DNA of 64,000 nucleotides from Mixophyes australis (lineage: Eukaryota > Chordata > Amphibia > Anura > Limnodynastidae): contig JAVHZZ010000008.1 in NCBI GenBank assembly GCA_036250195.1, positions 11,747,434 through 11,811,433 of the forward strand. Direction: 5' to 3'. A model generated the notes under the pieces. The model made no database searches. It saw only the letters and a list, made by a program, of their open reading frames with translations, and was not told where the DNA came from. Position 1 is the stretch's first letter. Each line of letters starts with the position of its first letter. This document shows positions 24,034-35,930 of this stretch, piece after piece. Made by a program: the position numbers and the translations under genes.

Positions 24034-24246
24034 AGGGGCATATTCAATTATTAGAATATCCCGCCGGGTAAAAACTACTACCGTTATTACGGTAATAGTA
24101 AGCTGGATTTCAGCTCATGGCTCAGGGAAATCCAGCAAGAAAACTACCATAATAACGGTTTTTACGCGCACTATTACCGTAATAACGGTAATAGTGCGCG
24201 CCGCAGGATTTTCGGCGTTTCCGCCGACAATTGAATATATGCCCCT
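24034..24246. mobile_element. PIF/Harbinger-like MITE with TAA TSD (213 bp)
   Basis: TIRs are 'aggggcatattcaatt' and 'aattgaatatatgcccct', with TAA on both sides (24031-24033 and 24247-24249), fitting the TWA target of PIF/Harbinger. The interior repeats 'accgttattacggtaatag' in inverted copies. Non-coding. Confidence 0.8.
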
Positions 24247-24364
24247 TAATTTCATACAATACATTGCAGTCAATTTCCTGTTGTATAAATATATAAGTCA
24301 TTGTGTCTGTGTAAGTGCATGTGTGTGAGTCAAGCTTTACCTATTGTTCCAGGTGTGTGAATGC

Positions 24365-24368
<4 letters not shown>

Positions 24369-24399
<31 letters not shown>
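24369..24399. repeat. (GT)n microsatellite
   Basis: About 15 GT dinucleotides. Confidence 0.95.
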
Positions 24400-24401
<2 letters not shown>

Positions 24402-24663
24402 GAGGAGGAAGGGGAGGACCTGTGTAGGGGGGAGATACACGACCTAAACTTCAGTTTAAAACCTACTTTTCAAACATACATTCCACAACCAAATTTTCTC
24501 ACACTATAAGCTCCATTCATCTCACATCTAAATGGTTACCTTTTATTCTCCTATTATTTTATTTCACTTATCTAAGTTAAAGTCCAACAGCCATTATTCA
24601 CTATCCATATTCCCTTCACATGGAAGCTTCTAGATGGCAGCCATTTTACAAGCATGGTAGCAT

Positions 24664-24990
24664 GGACATCATGGTGGCTTAGTGTTTAGCGCTTCTGCCT
24701 CACAGCACTGGGGCCATGAGTTCAATTCCCAACCATGGCCTTATCTGTGTGGAGTTTGCAAGTCCTCCCCGTGTTTGCGTGGGTTTCCTCCGGGTGCTCC
24801 AGTTTCCTCCCACACTTCAAAAAACATACTGGTAGGTTAATTGGCTGCTATTAAATTGCCCTTAGTCTCTCTCAGTCTGTGTCTGTGGGTGTTAGGGGAT
24901 TAAGATTGTAAGCTCCAATGGGGCAGGGACTGATGTGATTGAGTTCTCTGTACAGCGCTGTAGAATTAGTGGCACTATATAAATAAATTG
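24664..24990 (+). mobile_element. tRNA-like SINE, near full length
   Basis: Box A-like 'tggcttagtgtttagcgctt' and box B-like 'gagttcaattcc' in the head, then the standard body and a tail 'ggcactatataaataaattg' followed by 'ataatgatgatgg'. An 'atggtagc' string lies on both sides (about 24654 and about 24999), a candidate target duplication. Confidence 0.8.
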
Positions 24991-25438
24991 ATAATGATGA
25001 TGGTAGCTTGTAGATAACCTCCAAGGTGCCATATTCACTATTGCAATTTCTTCAGCAATAAACCGCATTAATTTTTCTTTAGTTTTCCAGTACAGACTAC
25101 CGTTTAACAATCTGACCACTTCCTGAACAATACTATCAATGAGCAGAACAACAATTCTTACACCTCTAATAATATACTTGTAAGTCCACCACAAATATCT
25201 ATTTTACACAAAAGACATCTATTTAGTGAGAGCCAGCAAGGCATATCACACAAAATAACTTTTGCAATTAACACAAATGCTACCATGACTACAACTTCAC
25301 TAGCTCCATTTTATCTGAACTCAGACAATTCCATTCAAATCTAACAAGCACACAAACTTTTTCCCTTAACTCAAACAGCTCACATACAGTATAACCATAA
25401 CAATTCCATTCACATTTACCATCTGTACACAAACTCCC
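24991..25438 (+). repeat. 3' extension shared with 1831-2212
   Basis: It matches the sequence after SINE copy 1 in order and orientation and keeps about 55 bp missing there ('ctagctccattttatctgaa' region). The sequence beyond 25438 is not shared. It may be LTR-derived. Confidence 0.65.
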
Positions 25439-28060
25439 AGATCTCAGACCAAAGACAAATGGTCATTCATTCTCACATACTCTACAGTCATGCATCCAGA
25501 TTCAACCACCTTCCATTCAAAACTCCATTATAACATTTTTCTTGCTAGCCAGGGCCTTCCCAGCTCCAGGCAACTTACTTTCCAGCATGCTCAGCTAGGA
25601 GCTGTGTCTGCATGTCTTATCAGGCTGGGAGCAAGGAACCAACAGAGCCTTTGTGCTTTTTGCTTCATAACATAATACCTTTCTTCTGGTTGGAGTTTAC
25701 CTTTCCACAGGAAACAGATTGTGTCGATTTTGTAGTATATCTAATGACTGCTTGTTATTTTCTGTTGAATTCCTGTTCGACAATGTGAATATTTTATGTA
25801 ACCTTGTAATGTAATCTCAATGTGTGATTTGCTAAATGACATGAGTTTTTCTTTTCAAATTATCCAGCTCTGATCAGTTTTTTTGGTGTGCTGTGGATGT
25901 GGACCTGACCAGCCAAGCCGAACGAGCAGAGGTGAGAACTCAGGTCCTGTGAACATTCCTGATCTCAGGAAATCCCTAGCTCACTTCGAAAGCCCTGTGA
26001 CATTTGGGAGATCAATCTGTTCTTATTAACAGCTAAACTCCAAATGTGGCGGGTGAGAGCTATGTGGAAAAAGGTTTCAAATCTTCTGCCTTAGACAATA
26101 ATGTGTGCATTTTCATGAGGGAGTCTATCAAGACTGAAATGTCCTATTTTTCTCAATTGTGTTCCCTCACACACCAGGTCTTAACTAAGTGACTCTGATT
26201 TTAGTTCCTATTTTATTTTCTGAAACTTATTTGTGCAAAATATTGTATGTCTTGTACTTAATTTTTATCTGTCATTCTGTAAAATGTACAAAATAAATGA
26301 CAACTACAATCTGATTGGTTGCTATAGGCAACATCTCCATTTTTTCAAACCCGCAGTTTAGTAAATATACCCCCTAGTGTTCAAATTCCAGACTCACACC
26401 CCGGAGAAGAAATTCAGTTTCAGGTGCAGACACTATCAAGACTTAAAGGTGAGAAACACTTACACAGTTTCTATTTACAGTCACCCAGCCTTTTACCTTC
26501 AAGAGCCCAAAGGGGTGTTTCATAAGGTGATTTTACATTTTCTTCGTATTATGAGCTATCTTGCCTGCCAGCATGTAAAAATAAAAGTATAAAAAAAAAA
26601 TATGTTAAAAAAAACCCTCCCTCCCTTTCTGTACAGGTCTAGCAACAGTCCCGTTCCTCTAGATCGGTCCTCTAGATCGGTCAAACGTTCGGGCCCCCCA
26701 CCTAGGGAAGCCTCGCCCAATGCCAAGTAGCATTGGGTCCCTTCTGGCACTTCTGGCCAGTGGATCAAGGAAAAAAAATGTTCACCCTATATTAATATAA
26801 TAAAGATTTGTGCCCCCGTTATTACTATGTGTCCCCCCATAGAGGACTGGGACCCATGCTAAGTAGCACGGTCCATTACTGAAGGGGAGCGATGGGGTTT
26901 ATGTAAAATTACTAATGGTGGCTTTACCTAAACTGCATACTATTTAGGAGTTTTGAAACCGCTTCAAATCACCGGTGGTTTGACTATACACCTCCAAACC
27001 CCACTTGATGGGTTAAGGGGTCATATTGCAGATTGTATAGACAGCTGTAATCTCTAGCAAATGCAATTCACTATGTCTATGGGATTTGTCTCAGAGCCCC
27101 CTTTGTTGACCCCGATAGGTGGGATACAAGAGCTAAGCATCTAGACTTCAGTGAATTAGCAGAATGAGGTGAACAGTGTAGAAAATTTCACTTGTCTCTA
27201 CTCTAATCTAAATTCCAGCCCGAAGGGAGGATACTCAGCCAGAAGAGTACAGAACAAACTTCTCAGACAATTACATTGTACAATGTATTGTACAATTCAT
27301 GCTGTTCATTTGCAGAGTTTATCCGCAGACTGAAAGAACTGAGCAGGTATGTTGTGCGCAGCGGAAATCTCACGTGATATGACTTCTGATGATTTTAAGC
27401 TGTTGTAGTCTTACAGTATTTAAACTATTGAACCTGTTACTTCTTACGCTCCTTAGTTAAAGATTTCCTCAGTTGTCTTTTAATCCCCATGGCATTGCCA
27501 AACCTGTGTGATGAGGAACGAAGGGTTAGCTATGGAATACAGCAAGACACGTCTGAGATATAGAGATGAACTACGCTCATGGTTCTTGAAGGTTCACTTG
27601 TTACAATTTTGATCTGTTTAATATAATTACTATTATTAGTAGTAGTACATTATTATTGTTGTGATTATTATCATTATTATGGTTATTTTTTGTAGTAGCA
27701 GTTGTACATTATAATTATTGTTGTGAATATTATTGCTATAAGTATTATTATTACTATTGCTGTTTCTGTTATCATTTTAAATATTATCAGTTACAAAACA
27801 GAGCCCCATGACATGAGGCTACTAATCTCATTTATGTTTGTAACACAATTTTTATTTGGAGAAGGGTTTCAAAACCCCTCACAACTCCTATAATCTCTGC
27901 CAGCAGGATACAATGTAGCAAGGTTCGGTTCAGACCTCTTATAATCTGCTTTTGAGCAAAACAATCTATATTCGTATACAAGGTGGACACCATAAGCTGC
28001 TACATCACCCAAATCCATTACTCCTTTTTATTCTGGACTTTGAAAAAGTATTTTCATCAG
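25439..28060. other. Non-coding, with a half MITE at about 26296-26371
   Basis: 'tgattggttgctataggcaa' through 'gtaaatatacccc' at 26311-26371 is the right half of family I. Inverted 'aagtagcattgggtcc' and 'gggacccatgctaagtagca' lie at about 26720 and 26848, suggesting another palindromic element. 27640-27790 is ATT-rich. No exon recognised. Confidence 0.4.
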
Positions 28061-29510
28061 TGTCAGGATGAGAGCATAAATCTGATATGATGCAATAGAA
28101 TATTGAATGTCAGGGGCCTAATAAAACATGGCATTGATACATAAATGAACCTGATTTTGAACTCAGATAAATGTGTGACCAAATGTTTTTAAAAGGAAAA
28201 CCTTAGCCCAGTAGGGGGTAATTAAGTTAAGCAAACCCTGTTGCGAGGAGACCTGCTTAAGATATGCAGATCACAGACATCCATTGTTCTTGATCCTGTA
28301 TTCCACTTAATGGTCTTCCTTTCAATAGGTACTGTAAATACCAGGAACCACTAAATGTAAATGACAGAGCCATATGCCTAGGTGAGACAAACCCTTGTAG
28401 GCAAAGATAGCGTTTGAAGACTGCCTATAAATATATATGGAAATATGGGTTTCAAAGGAAAATGTCTACATAGTTCATATTTCGGGAAATCCGGGTGGCA
28501 CTCCATACTGAGGAGCAGAAATCACACCAGGGTTGTGAATGACAGGTACGGGTGGTATCCGTGAACAGCTAAAATCACATATCTTTGGAAAAGGTATGTT
28601 ACATTCTCATAATTCCATTATGTCTGGTATTTAAATGTGCGGGAGATTATGACTGGTTTATTGAGGGGGGAGTTATGTCTCTGGGATATATCTGTGAAGA
28701 ATTACCCACAGGTCAAGACTTTGGGAATATTTGTGAGCAAAGTATAGTGACACCCAGGGGACATCCCTGCGCCCTATTAGCATTAAACGCTGCCCCTGTT
28801 AAGACCATCCCATTTCATTTTGCTTAAAAACCTGTGTTTTGAAAGGACAAACTGTCAGACTTTTTGGGAAATCCATTCACATTGACAAGCCGTCCATCCT
28901 CTTCCAAGCCAAATTTTCTTTGGCCAGAATGCAATTCATGTAAGTGCAAATCTGAATGTAACCCCTTTTATTTTAAACTGCTTTGCTTGTTATGTTAGTC
29001 TATTAATTGTTTATTCATTATTTTTCTTTATATCTGAATGCCCTGTATTTTTGTATATTAAATCTATAATTTAATAAGTTGCGTCCTTGATACTCTAACG
29101 AATCCATTAGCCTGTCAGAAGAGAGCTCGTCCAAGTTAACCCTTGGAATGCTAGTGTGTGATTTGTTGATACATCTGATTAACAAGCTGTGTGTGCTTGC
29201 ATGTACATTTGTGTAACAGTCTGGAGGTGTGAAGAGTTAACCCTGTGTGTGCTGGTGTGGGTCTTGCTAGTCTGTGAATAGCTAGAAGCCTGTGTGCCAG
29301 TGTGGAACAGTATATTGGGGTCCTATTGCCCATACTCAATAGGTGGTGGCAAAACCTGAAGTGTCTGGGGGTGTGAGAGCGCTGTGTTTGGGGGCGATTC
29401 CGTAGGTCTATAACCTGTGTGATAGGTAGAGAGACTGCGGGCTGAAATCGTGTGTGACCTCATACAGCGAACACCCCAAAGTCACGGCAGCTGGGAGCGT
29501 GTTCGTGACA
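28061..29510. mobile_element. Solo LTR (1450 bp) with 5-bp TSD
   Basis: It begins TGTCAGG and ends CGTGACA (inverted TGTCA/TGACA with TG...CA). It is flanked by an exact 5-bp duplication, ATCAG, at 28056-28060 and 29511-29515. A TATA-like 'tataaatatata' lies at about 28425 on the plus strand, and an ATTAAA at about 29058. No gag or pol frame. The length is large but within the LTR range. Orientation and superfamily are not settled. Confidence 0.78.
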
Positions 29511-29515
29511 ATCAG

Positions 29516-30484
29516 TTTTGTTATCTATGGTTTAACTTTTGTTCTAGCTAAGAATTAAGGACAAAAATAATGATATTAAATGGTTCTGTGACTAATCAGC
29601 TGTTCATGAGGAAAGGGTTAACCTCACTCTTGAAACTCCTAGGGAACCGTATGTTTTCCTGCCAATCTCATTTATCATAACGAAAAAATGGCCCATGTTC
29701 CTAGGAGTGCCTACAATGAGAGTGGCATGTAACAGCTTGTAGCCCAAAGAGGTTATTTTAATCTATAAACATCCTGCAGAGACGTGCTGTTTAAACAAGT
29801 CACTTACAATCCAAAGAACGTCAGTCAATCCCTTGAACCCGCTGTTTGTACACTCAGCCCAGTGTGTGTGTGGTGTTAAATAGATCAAAACATCATTTCA
29901 ACAAGAGCGCAGGGATAAGCTGTTCTTTGTACTTAACTGTTATTATTCACGTTTATTTGAATAGCTCCATTGCTTTACAATCAGTATGTTCATTTATAAT
30001 TATTTGGATGAAGTTGACATCCTAAGCGTGCCTTGAATGACTGGTAAAATGCAAAGGAAGAATAATAATTAGGACAATAAAGGAAAAAAAATTGGATTTC
30101 AACTTTCTATTCTGTTTCCGTTTTAGGTTATTAGGTTTGAACAGGGTCCCAGCACAGCAAATTTGTGGGCCCCCTGCCCCTCCAAACATAGTAGGGCAAG
30201 AAATGTGTGCCGCTATTCAGCAACGACGGTGAAGGAGGCGTGGTCACATAGTGATGTGGCGTGGCCAACATGGAGTGTGCCTGCGCCTTTTTAGACATGA
30301 CATATTTATTAAAATAGTGTTACTCTCTCTTACCTGTAATTGCAGCTTTCACAACCTGAACTGGATTCTTGAATGGATCCTGGAATGTTGGGACCTGTTT
30401 GTAAAATGTATAGGTACATGAAATATGGAAAGCAGAGCAATAAGAGACCACAGAAAATATAGAGAATAAGGAGTGCACCCTTGT
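29516..30484. other. Non-coding
   Basis: No gene recognised. 30140-30310 has 'gggccccctgcccc' and a GC-rich part that may be one end of an element containing the arrays up to about 32100. Confidence 0.3.
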
Positions 30485-30895
30485 GAATGCTGAACAATAC
30501 AGAGGGCAACCGTGTGATCGTCGCAAAATACAGAGGGCACCCTTGTGACTGCCACACAATACATAGGGCACCCTTGTGTCCGCCACACAATACAGAGGTA
30601 ACCCTTGTGACCGCCACACAATACAGAGGGCACCCATGTGACCGCCACACAATACAGAGGGAACCCTTGTGACCGCCACACAATACAGAGGGAACCATTG
30701 TGACCACCACACAATACATAGGGCACCCTTGTGTCCGCCACACAATACAGAGGTAACCCTTGTGACCGCCACACAATACAGAGGTAACCCTTGTGACTGC
30801 CACACAATACAGAGGGAACCATTGTGACCGCCACACAATACAGAGGGCACCCATGTGACCGCCACACAATACAGAGGGAATCCTTGTAACCACCA
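30485..30895. repeat. 31-bp minisatellite, about 13 copies
   Basis: The unit contains 'cacacaatacagaggg', '(c/a)acccttgtga' and 'ccgc'. Spacing between 'cacaatac' landmarks is 31 bp. Because 31 is not a multiple of three and the minus-strand unit has no stop in any frame, all three minus frames stay open for 170-190 codons (LYCVAVT-type repeats). These are artefacts, not proteins. Confidence 0.92.
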
Positions 30896-31269
30896 CCTCA
30901 AGTACTTAAAACCAGATCCAGATAAAATTGCAGCAATAGTTCATGAGATCATGTGAAAAAAATTATTTGGCATGTTGCAGGTATTGAGTATAAAAAGGTA
31001 CAAGAAGGTATTGCTTTTTTACAGAAAGTCACTGACTTTCAACTGGGGTCTCAGCAGAATAAGTCATTGGGAAGTTTTCCCCTTTTGTCTTTTTATTTAC
31101 TGGATTTTTAGTCCTATCAATTCATAGTCTAATGGACAGATTAAGAAAATCTTTTAACTTACATGCAAAGAAAATCAGTTTAACACTATAGTGGAATATA
31201 TTAATACAGCTGATCGCATTGTACGCTGCCAATTACAAATAAAATGGATTCTATCCTTCACATCCCTCC

Positions 31270-31722
31270 AATACCATATATATATATATATTCACACGCA
31301 CAACGCCATATACATACACACGCGAACAATGCCATATACATACACAGGCACAATGCCATATACCTACATATACTGCCTTATACACTTAATGCCATATACA
31401 AACACACTGCCATATACACACACATACACATACACAATGCCATATATACACACACAATGCCAAATACAGACATACACTGCTATATATACACACACACTCA
31501 CTGCCATATACACAAACACACAATGCCATATATACACACACACACAATGCTCAATACATACATACATAATGGAATGCACACACACACATAATGGCATATA
31601 CACATACATAATGTCATATACACATACAAAATGTCACAAATACATAATGCCATATACACATATAATGTCAGATACACACATATTACCATATACACACACT
31701 GTCATATATGCACAATGCCAGG
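31270..31722. repeat. Irregular CA/TA-rich array with 'atgccatata' units
   Basis: Repeats of 'aatgccatatacacacac' type with variable spacing (about 20-35 bp) and local (CA)n. The long plus-strand frame at 31191-31874 is a Thr/His/Tyr-rich artefact. Confidence 0.85.
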
Positions 31723-32221
31723 CTATAACACCCCCCACCACCCAGTCGCTTGTACTCACCTGCAGACATACGTTGGTAAACTTAGTGCAGAAACAGGAAA
31801 GGACACATCATCTCCAGAGGCTGATAGCTCTGCGGCTGCGCTCTGAAATGACTGGCAGCCTGGCAGCAGTCTGATTTGTTGTCAGGCTGCCTGCCTCCAT
31901 TAGTTCACTGTCAGCGCCGTCCCGATTTGCCCGCCCATCTCCCAATTAGCCCCACCCCCTCCCATCCCCTCCCGAATCTGTGAATGAAAAAATAATAAAA
32001 TAAATAAGTTTGTGGTCTGCAGTGCGGGCCCAGGCCCACTGGCATGCCCGGGTCCAAGTAATTAGTCCCGGCTTCCCCCCCCATTTCGGTGCCCCTGGGT
32101 ATGAATGTTATGTGAAATCTGATAAGAATTTGTACATGTTAAAGAGGACTTGTCATGTGTCAGCTACAGGACATACTTTATGTATGTCTTAAACAGAACA
32201 GAGTACTCGCTATACCCAGGA

Positions 32222-32630
32222 GAGAGTGAAATTTTGCCTAACTCCTGCCTACAAGACTTCTCCCGTGCTGCTCCCCACTTATGAAATACCCTACCCCAGA
32301 CTCTCCCAGAGACTTCAAATCTTTAAATGATCTCTGAAAACCCATTCTCTTTATTAGAGTGTACCCTACTCCCACTGACACTACTCATATTAGTGCACTC
32401 TCACACCTGTCCCAATCCCCCCTTTGAGATACACTCTTGTTTCAACAGTACTCTCTTCCAATTACAATTTACACTCTCTCATGAGCAGGGACATCCCTAC
32501 CCCATTGTTTTCCCAGCTGCATTTGTTTTGTCTATCTCTTATATCCCTGTTTATGTATGTCCTATTTTCCCCACTGTCTGGTACGGCATAGCACTGTGTC
32601 ACCTTATAAATAAAAGATAATATGTCTGTG
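32222..32630 (+). pseudogene. L2-type LINE 3' end (degraded)
   Basis: It encodes a broken version of the reverse transcriptase C-terminus (LQDFSRAAP, then a stop in place of W, then SLKTHS-like sequence), followed by a 3' UTR 'tatccctgtttatgtatgtc' and 'ccttataaataaaagataat'. The same module occurs at 44560-45128 and 56237-56425. A 5'-truncated LINE insertion. Confidence 0.7.
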
Positions 32631-32849
32631 CATTATTTGCAAATGTAGATTGTTGGCTGTGGGACAAATGCATGGTCGCTCTGTGGTGCTTCCGTCTACG
32701 TCACAGCTTGACTTGTAGGCACGGAGAATCTGTAGGAGGAAGCCTTCCCGGAAAAAAATATTAAAGAGTTTTGACATCTGTTAATAATATAATCATTAAT
32801 AAAAATAATTAGAAAAATAAACTTTTAACCCCCCCCCCCCCCATAAAAT

Positions 32850-33120
32850 ACATTTATCAGGATGTTATTAATGTCTACTGTACATAAAATGCATTTTTAC
32901 AGTTGCACTTGATTTCAGACACATATTCTAGCGTGTAGCCGTCATCACTAGTAATCAGCACTTACACCCAACCTGTAGTTGGGGCAAATCGAAGGGTGAT
33001 GGAAGTGTCCTTTGCGTTCGAAGATGAATTTGCATGCACTGGTGTATAGTCCATTTCTGAGCATGCGCAGTGCAAATTGCGACGCGTAACGGCATTTACG
33101 TTCCTTAATGAATCAGACCA
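32850..33120 (+). repeat. Dispersed repeat family F, partial
   Basis: It contains 'gtctactgtacataaaatg', 'catcactagtaatcagca' and the family end 'ccttaatgaatcagacc', and lacks the middle found in 54538-54960. A C run (about 14 C) lies just upstream at 32829. Confidence 0.65.
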
Positions 33121-33216
33121 TACATACACACATATACATATTTATATATTTATTTATAGATATATTTTATACTGTACAGTAAACAGACGAAAACAAAACT
33201 TCTCTTTCCGTTTACA

Positions 33217-34640
33217 ATGGGGGAACTAAAACCGACAGTTCTCACTGTCAGCGTCTATGATACAAGTGTACTGACTGACAACTATGTCAAAATTATCATC
33301 CAGAATGGGATCTGTAGAGAGATTTTGGAGACTATCAGGCCACTGTTTCCATCCAGTGATTTCAAGAACAAAATGACCAGTGCCATAATTTGCACAGGCT
33401 TAGTGGCACACTCAAAATACCTGTCAGTGAAATCCTATCATATGGTTATAATAAAATACTAACCATGGTGGATGATGAAGACAAGAACATTCGCCTCCAA
33501 TCTCTTCATTGTGTCAAACTCCATAATGGCCTCGAAAGACCAGGGTAAGGGGTCAACACGTGTATTCCTTAAACACACTGGTGAAAAAAATTAAAATCGT
33601 AACCCGGGAATTACCCCCCATGTTCCTGAGAACGTTCCTGACAGTAGTGCAGATGAACACAAAAAAAAACATGCTGCTAATTTGATTTGATTTATTATAT
33701 TGATGACATCAAACTGCAAGCAATAATTTTGTTTGATGAGATCAGGTATAGGGTTTATCCATGCAGCCATGTCACCGCCATAGTCAAAGAGCAGTGCCAA
33801 GCGTTGATGGTCATGCTGCAGAGCTCCAATGCAGAAATGTCATCGGCTGCAGCTGTCTGCCTCTCCAAGTGCATCCGTCATCTAGGCTGCAAGGCCATCG
33901 CACTGGATGGAGGCAGTGATCGGAGACACTCCAAACGCAGGATTTGTAGAGGGGGGTTTCCACACCATGCCGTCAATGGGCGTGACCAGCATGCATGGGG
34001 GCGTGGCTATAATTTTAGACAGTGTTTGGCTGCTCTCCGACTCTTCCTATCCAAATAATATACATGGGCACTGCTGCGTGCACTACTGTTAGGTGCCCGC
34101 AGCTCTCCCTTTTCAAGCAGAGCCGTGTGAAGCAGGGACAGGGTCCAGACACCTCAATTATACAGTGCCCCAGACTTGGAGGGGGTTTCCAGGCACTAGG
34201 AAACCCCCCTCGGTTTGTCTATGTTTATTGCCCTAGATAGAGAACAACAGCCTAAGCCCTTGCACATTGAAGCAGTAAATGAACTGACTATATTTATGGA
34301 CAACTGGACACTCGTTAGGCACATAATAGCTGTCCATGATTACATCGGTGACAACGAGCAGTACAACAGTCTGCAACACCATACAAAAGTGTCTCGAAAA
34401 GACACGCAGTCACCCTCACCCAGATATGTATAAACCTGCTAGATAGGTATCAATGTACCTGGAGAGAAAGTGGCAATGTTTGAGGGCAGTGGCTGAGACA
34501 ACAATGATGCATAAGGGTCCCGGGTGGAAGCACAATAAGGTAATTAAAGTGGACAGTTCACAACTTCCCAGAAAGTGTCTGGAAAAGAGAAAGCACTTGG
34601 AAAAGGAGATCCTGGAAACAGGTCAAACAAGACTATGACT
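33217..34640 (+). pseudogene. Unrecognised gene-like remnant, frame-broken, split by a MITE
   Basis: Three pieces look more protein-like than their surroundings. 33217-33462 contains ILETIRPLFPSSDF. About 33448-33545, in another frame, reads LTMVDDEDKNIRLQSL. 33687-33948 contains KEQCQALMVMLQ and SSAAAVCLSKCI. A MITE (33949-34211) follows, then 34215-34433 and 34453-34638. DDEDKNIRLQSL and the Ala/Leu-rich helices recall HEAT/ARM repeats, but that is inference from composition. No introns are obvious, so a processed pseudogene or old transposon ORF are both possible. I do not recognise the gene. Confidence 0.3.
33949..34211. mobile_element. MITE with 'gaggggggtttcc' ends (263 bp)
   Basis: Ends are 'gaggggggtttcc' and 'aggaaacccccctc', in inverted orientation. 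Flanks 'gatttgta' and 'ggtttgtc' match at 6 of 8, which would be a decayed hAT-like target duplication. It interrupts the gene-like remnant. Confidence 0.65.
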
Positions 34641-35089
34641 CCTCACATTGCTCCTATACAGGGGCGTCGAGAGGGGAGGGGGTCGGCTACTAATTACCGG
34701 GGCCCGGGCATGACAAGGGGTCTGGGTCCCCACTGCAGACCACCAAGCAGTCACATGGTTCACAGTGCAGGAGGCTGCAGCAAACCATCCTGTTCCTGTA
34801 TAGCTGGAAGTTACTGATGGAGAAACGCGTTAGTGAAGGGGGTAATGTGATGGGGAGGGGGCATGTGTGAGTAAAGCACTTCAATAAAGCATTTCAATTA
34901 TAAAATGATGACTTGTATAATATTGTGCTAATAACCTAGATAACATTTAGAGAAAAAGGCTATTGTACAAAACTGCAATCACTGTGGGCTGCCCTATAAA
35001 CAGAGGAATAGATTAGTTGGGTATTCAGGTAATGGGTTTTGCTTTCGGTACAATTTCCTGGGTTTACTGTTGTGTAGGTGCATTTAAGT

Positions 35090-35700
35090 GCGGCAATATG
35101 CCCAGCAATATGTAATATGACCAGTATAATGTCCAGCAATATGTAATATGACCAGTATAATGTCCAGCAATATGTAATATGACCAGTATAATGTCCAGCA
35201 ATATGTAATATGACCGGTATAATGTCCAGCAATATGTAATATGACCGGTATAATATCCAGCAATATGTAATATGACCAATAATAATGCCCAGCAATATGT
35301 AATATGACCAGTATAATGTCCAGCAATATGTAATATGACCAGTATAATGTCCAGCAATATGTAATATGACCATTAATAATGCCCAGCAAGATGTAATATG
35401 ACCAGTATAATGCCCAGCAATATGTAATATGACCATTAATAATGCCCAGCAAGATGTAATATGACCAGTATAATGTCCAGCAATATGTAATATGACCAGT
35501 AATAATGTCCAGCAATATGTCATATGACCATTAATAATGCCCAGCAAGATGTAATATGACCAGTATAATGTCCAGCAATATGTAATATGACCAGTAATAA
35601 TGTCCAGCAATATGTAATATGACCATTAATAATGCCCAGCAAGATGTAATATGACCAGTATAATGTCCAGCAATATATAATATGGGCAGTAGTAATGTCC
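35090..35700. repeat. 31- to 33-bp minisatellite, about 19 copies
   Basis: The unit is 'gtaatatgaccagtataatg' plus 'tccagcaatat', with a longer variant 'gaccattaataatgcccagc'. Minus-strand frames stay open through it (GHITYCWTLYWSYY-type repeats, up to 216 codons) because the minus-strand unit lacks stops. Not a protein. Confidence 0.92.
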
Positions 35701-35714
35701 TTCAATTATACATT

Positions 35715-35930
35715 ATATTAGGAAGTTATTAATGTCTCGAGTTTCTCTTACTGTACATTCAGTACGGCCAATGTCCCCTTTACACCCTGCTCCTTCCTTG
35801 AAATCTTAGGCTGTAATAAGTGTCCTTTGCATTCTAAGGCGAATTGAACATGGCTGCGTTCTGGGCAGGCGCAGAGTGATTTTGCGGCTGATACGCACAA
35901 AATCACCATTTACGTCTCTTGATGAATCAC
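35715..35930 (+). repeat. Dispersed repeat family F, 3' part
   Basis: 'gttattaatgtct', 'gtacattcag', 'ctgctccttccttgaaatc', 'gtgtcctttgcattc', 'ggcgcagagtgatttt' and 'cacaaaatcaccatttacg' run in family order to the terminal 'cttgatgaatca'. Those last bases are also the first bases of satellite unit 1. Confidence 0.6.

Noticed and set aside
31191..31874. 227-codon plus-strand frame, Thr/His/Tyr-rich
   Set aside because: Produced by the CA/TA-rich array; no domain.
34814..34835. Third hammerhead-like string ('ctgatggagaaacgcg')
   Set aside because: Core and GAAAC are adjacent with no stem II, and the flanks do not pair as stem I.
34960..35610. 216-codon minus-strand frame
   Set aside because: Entirely within the 31-bp minisatellite.
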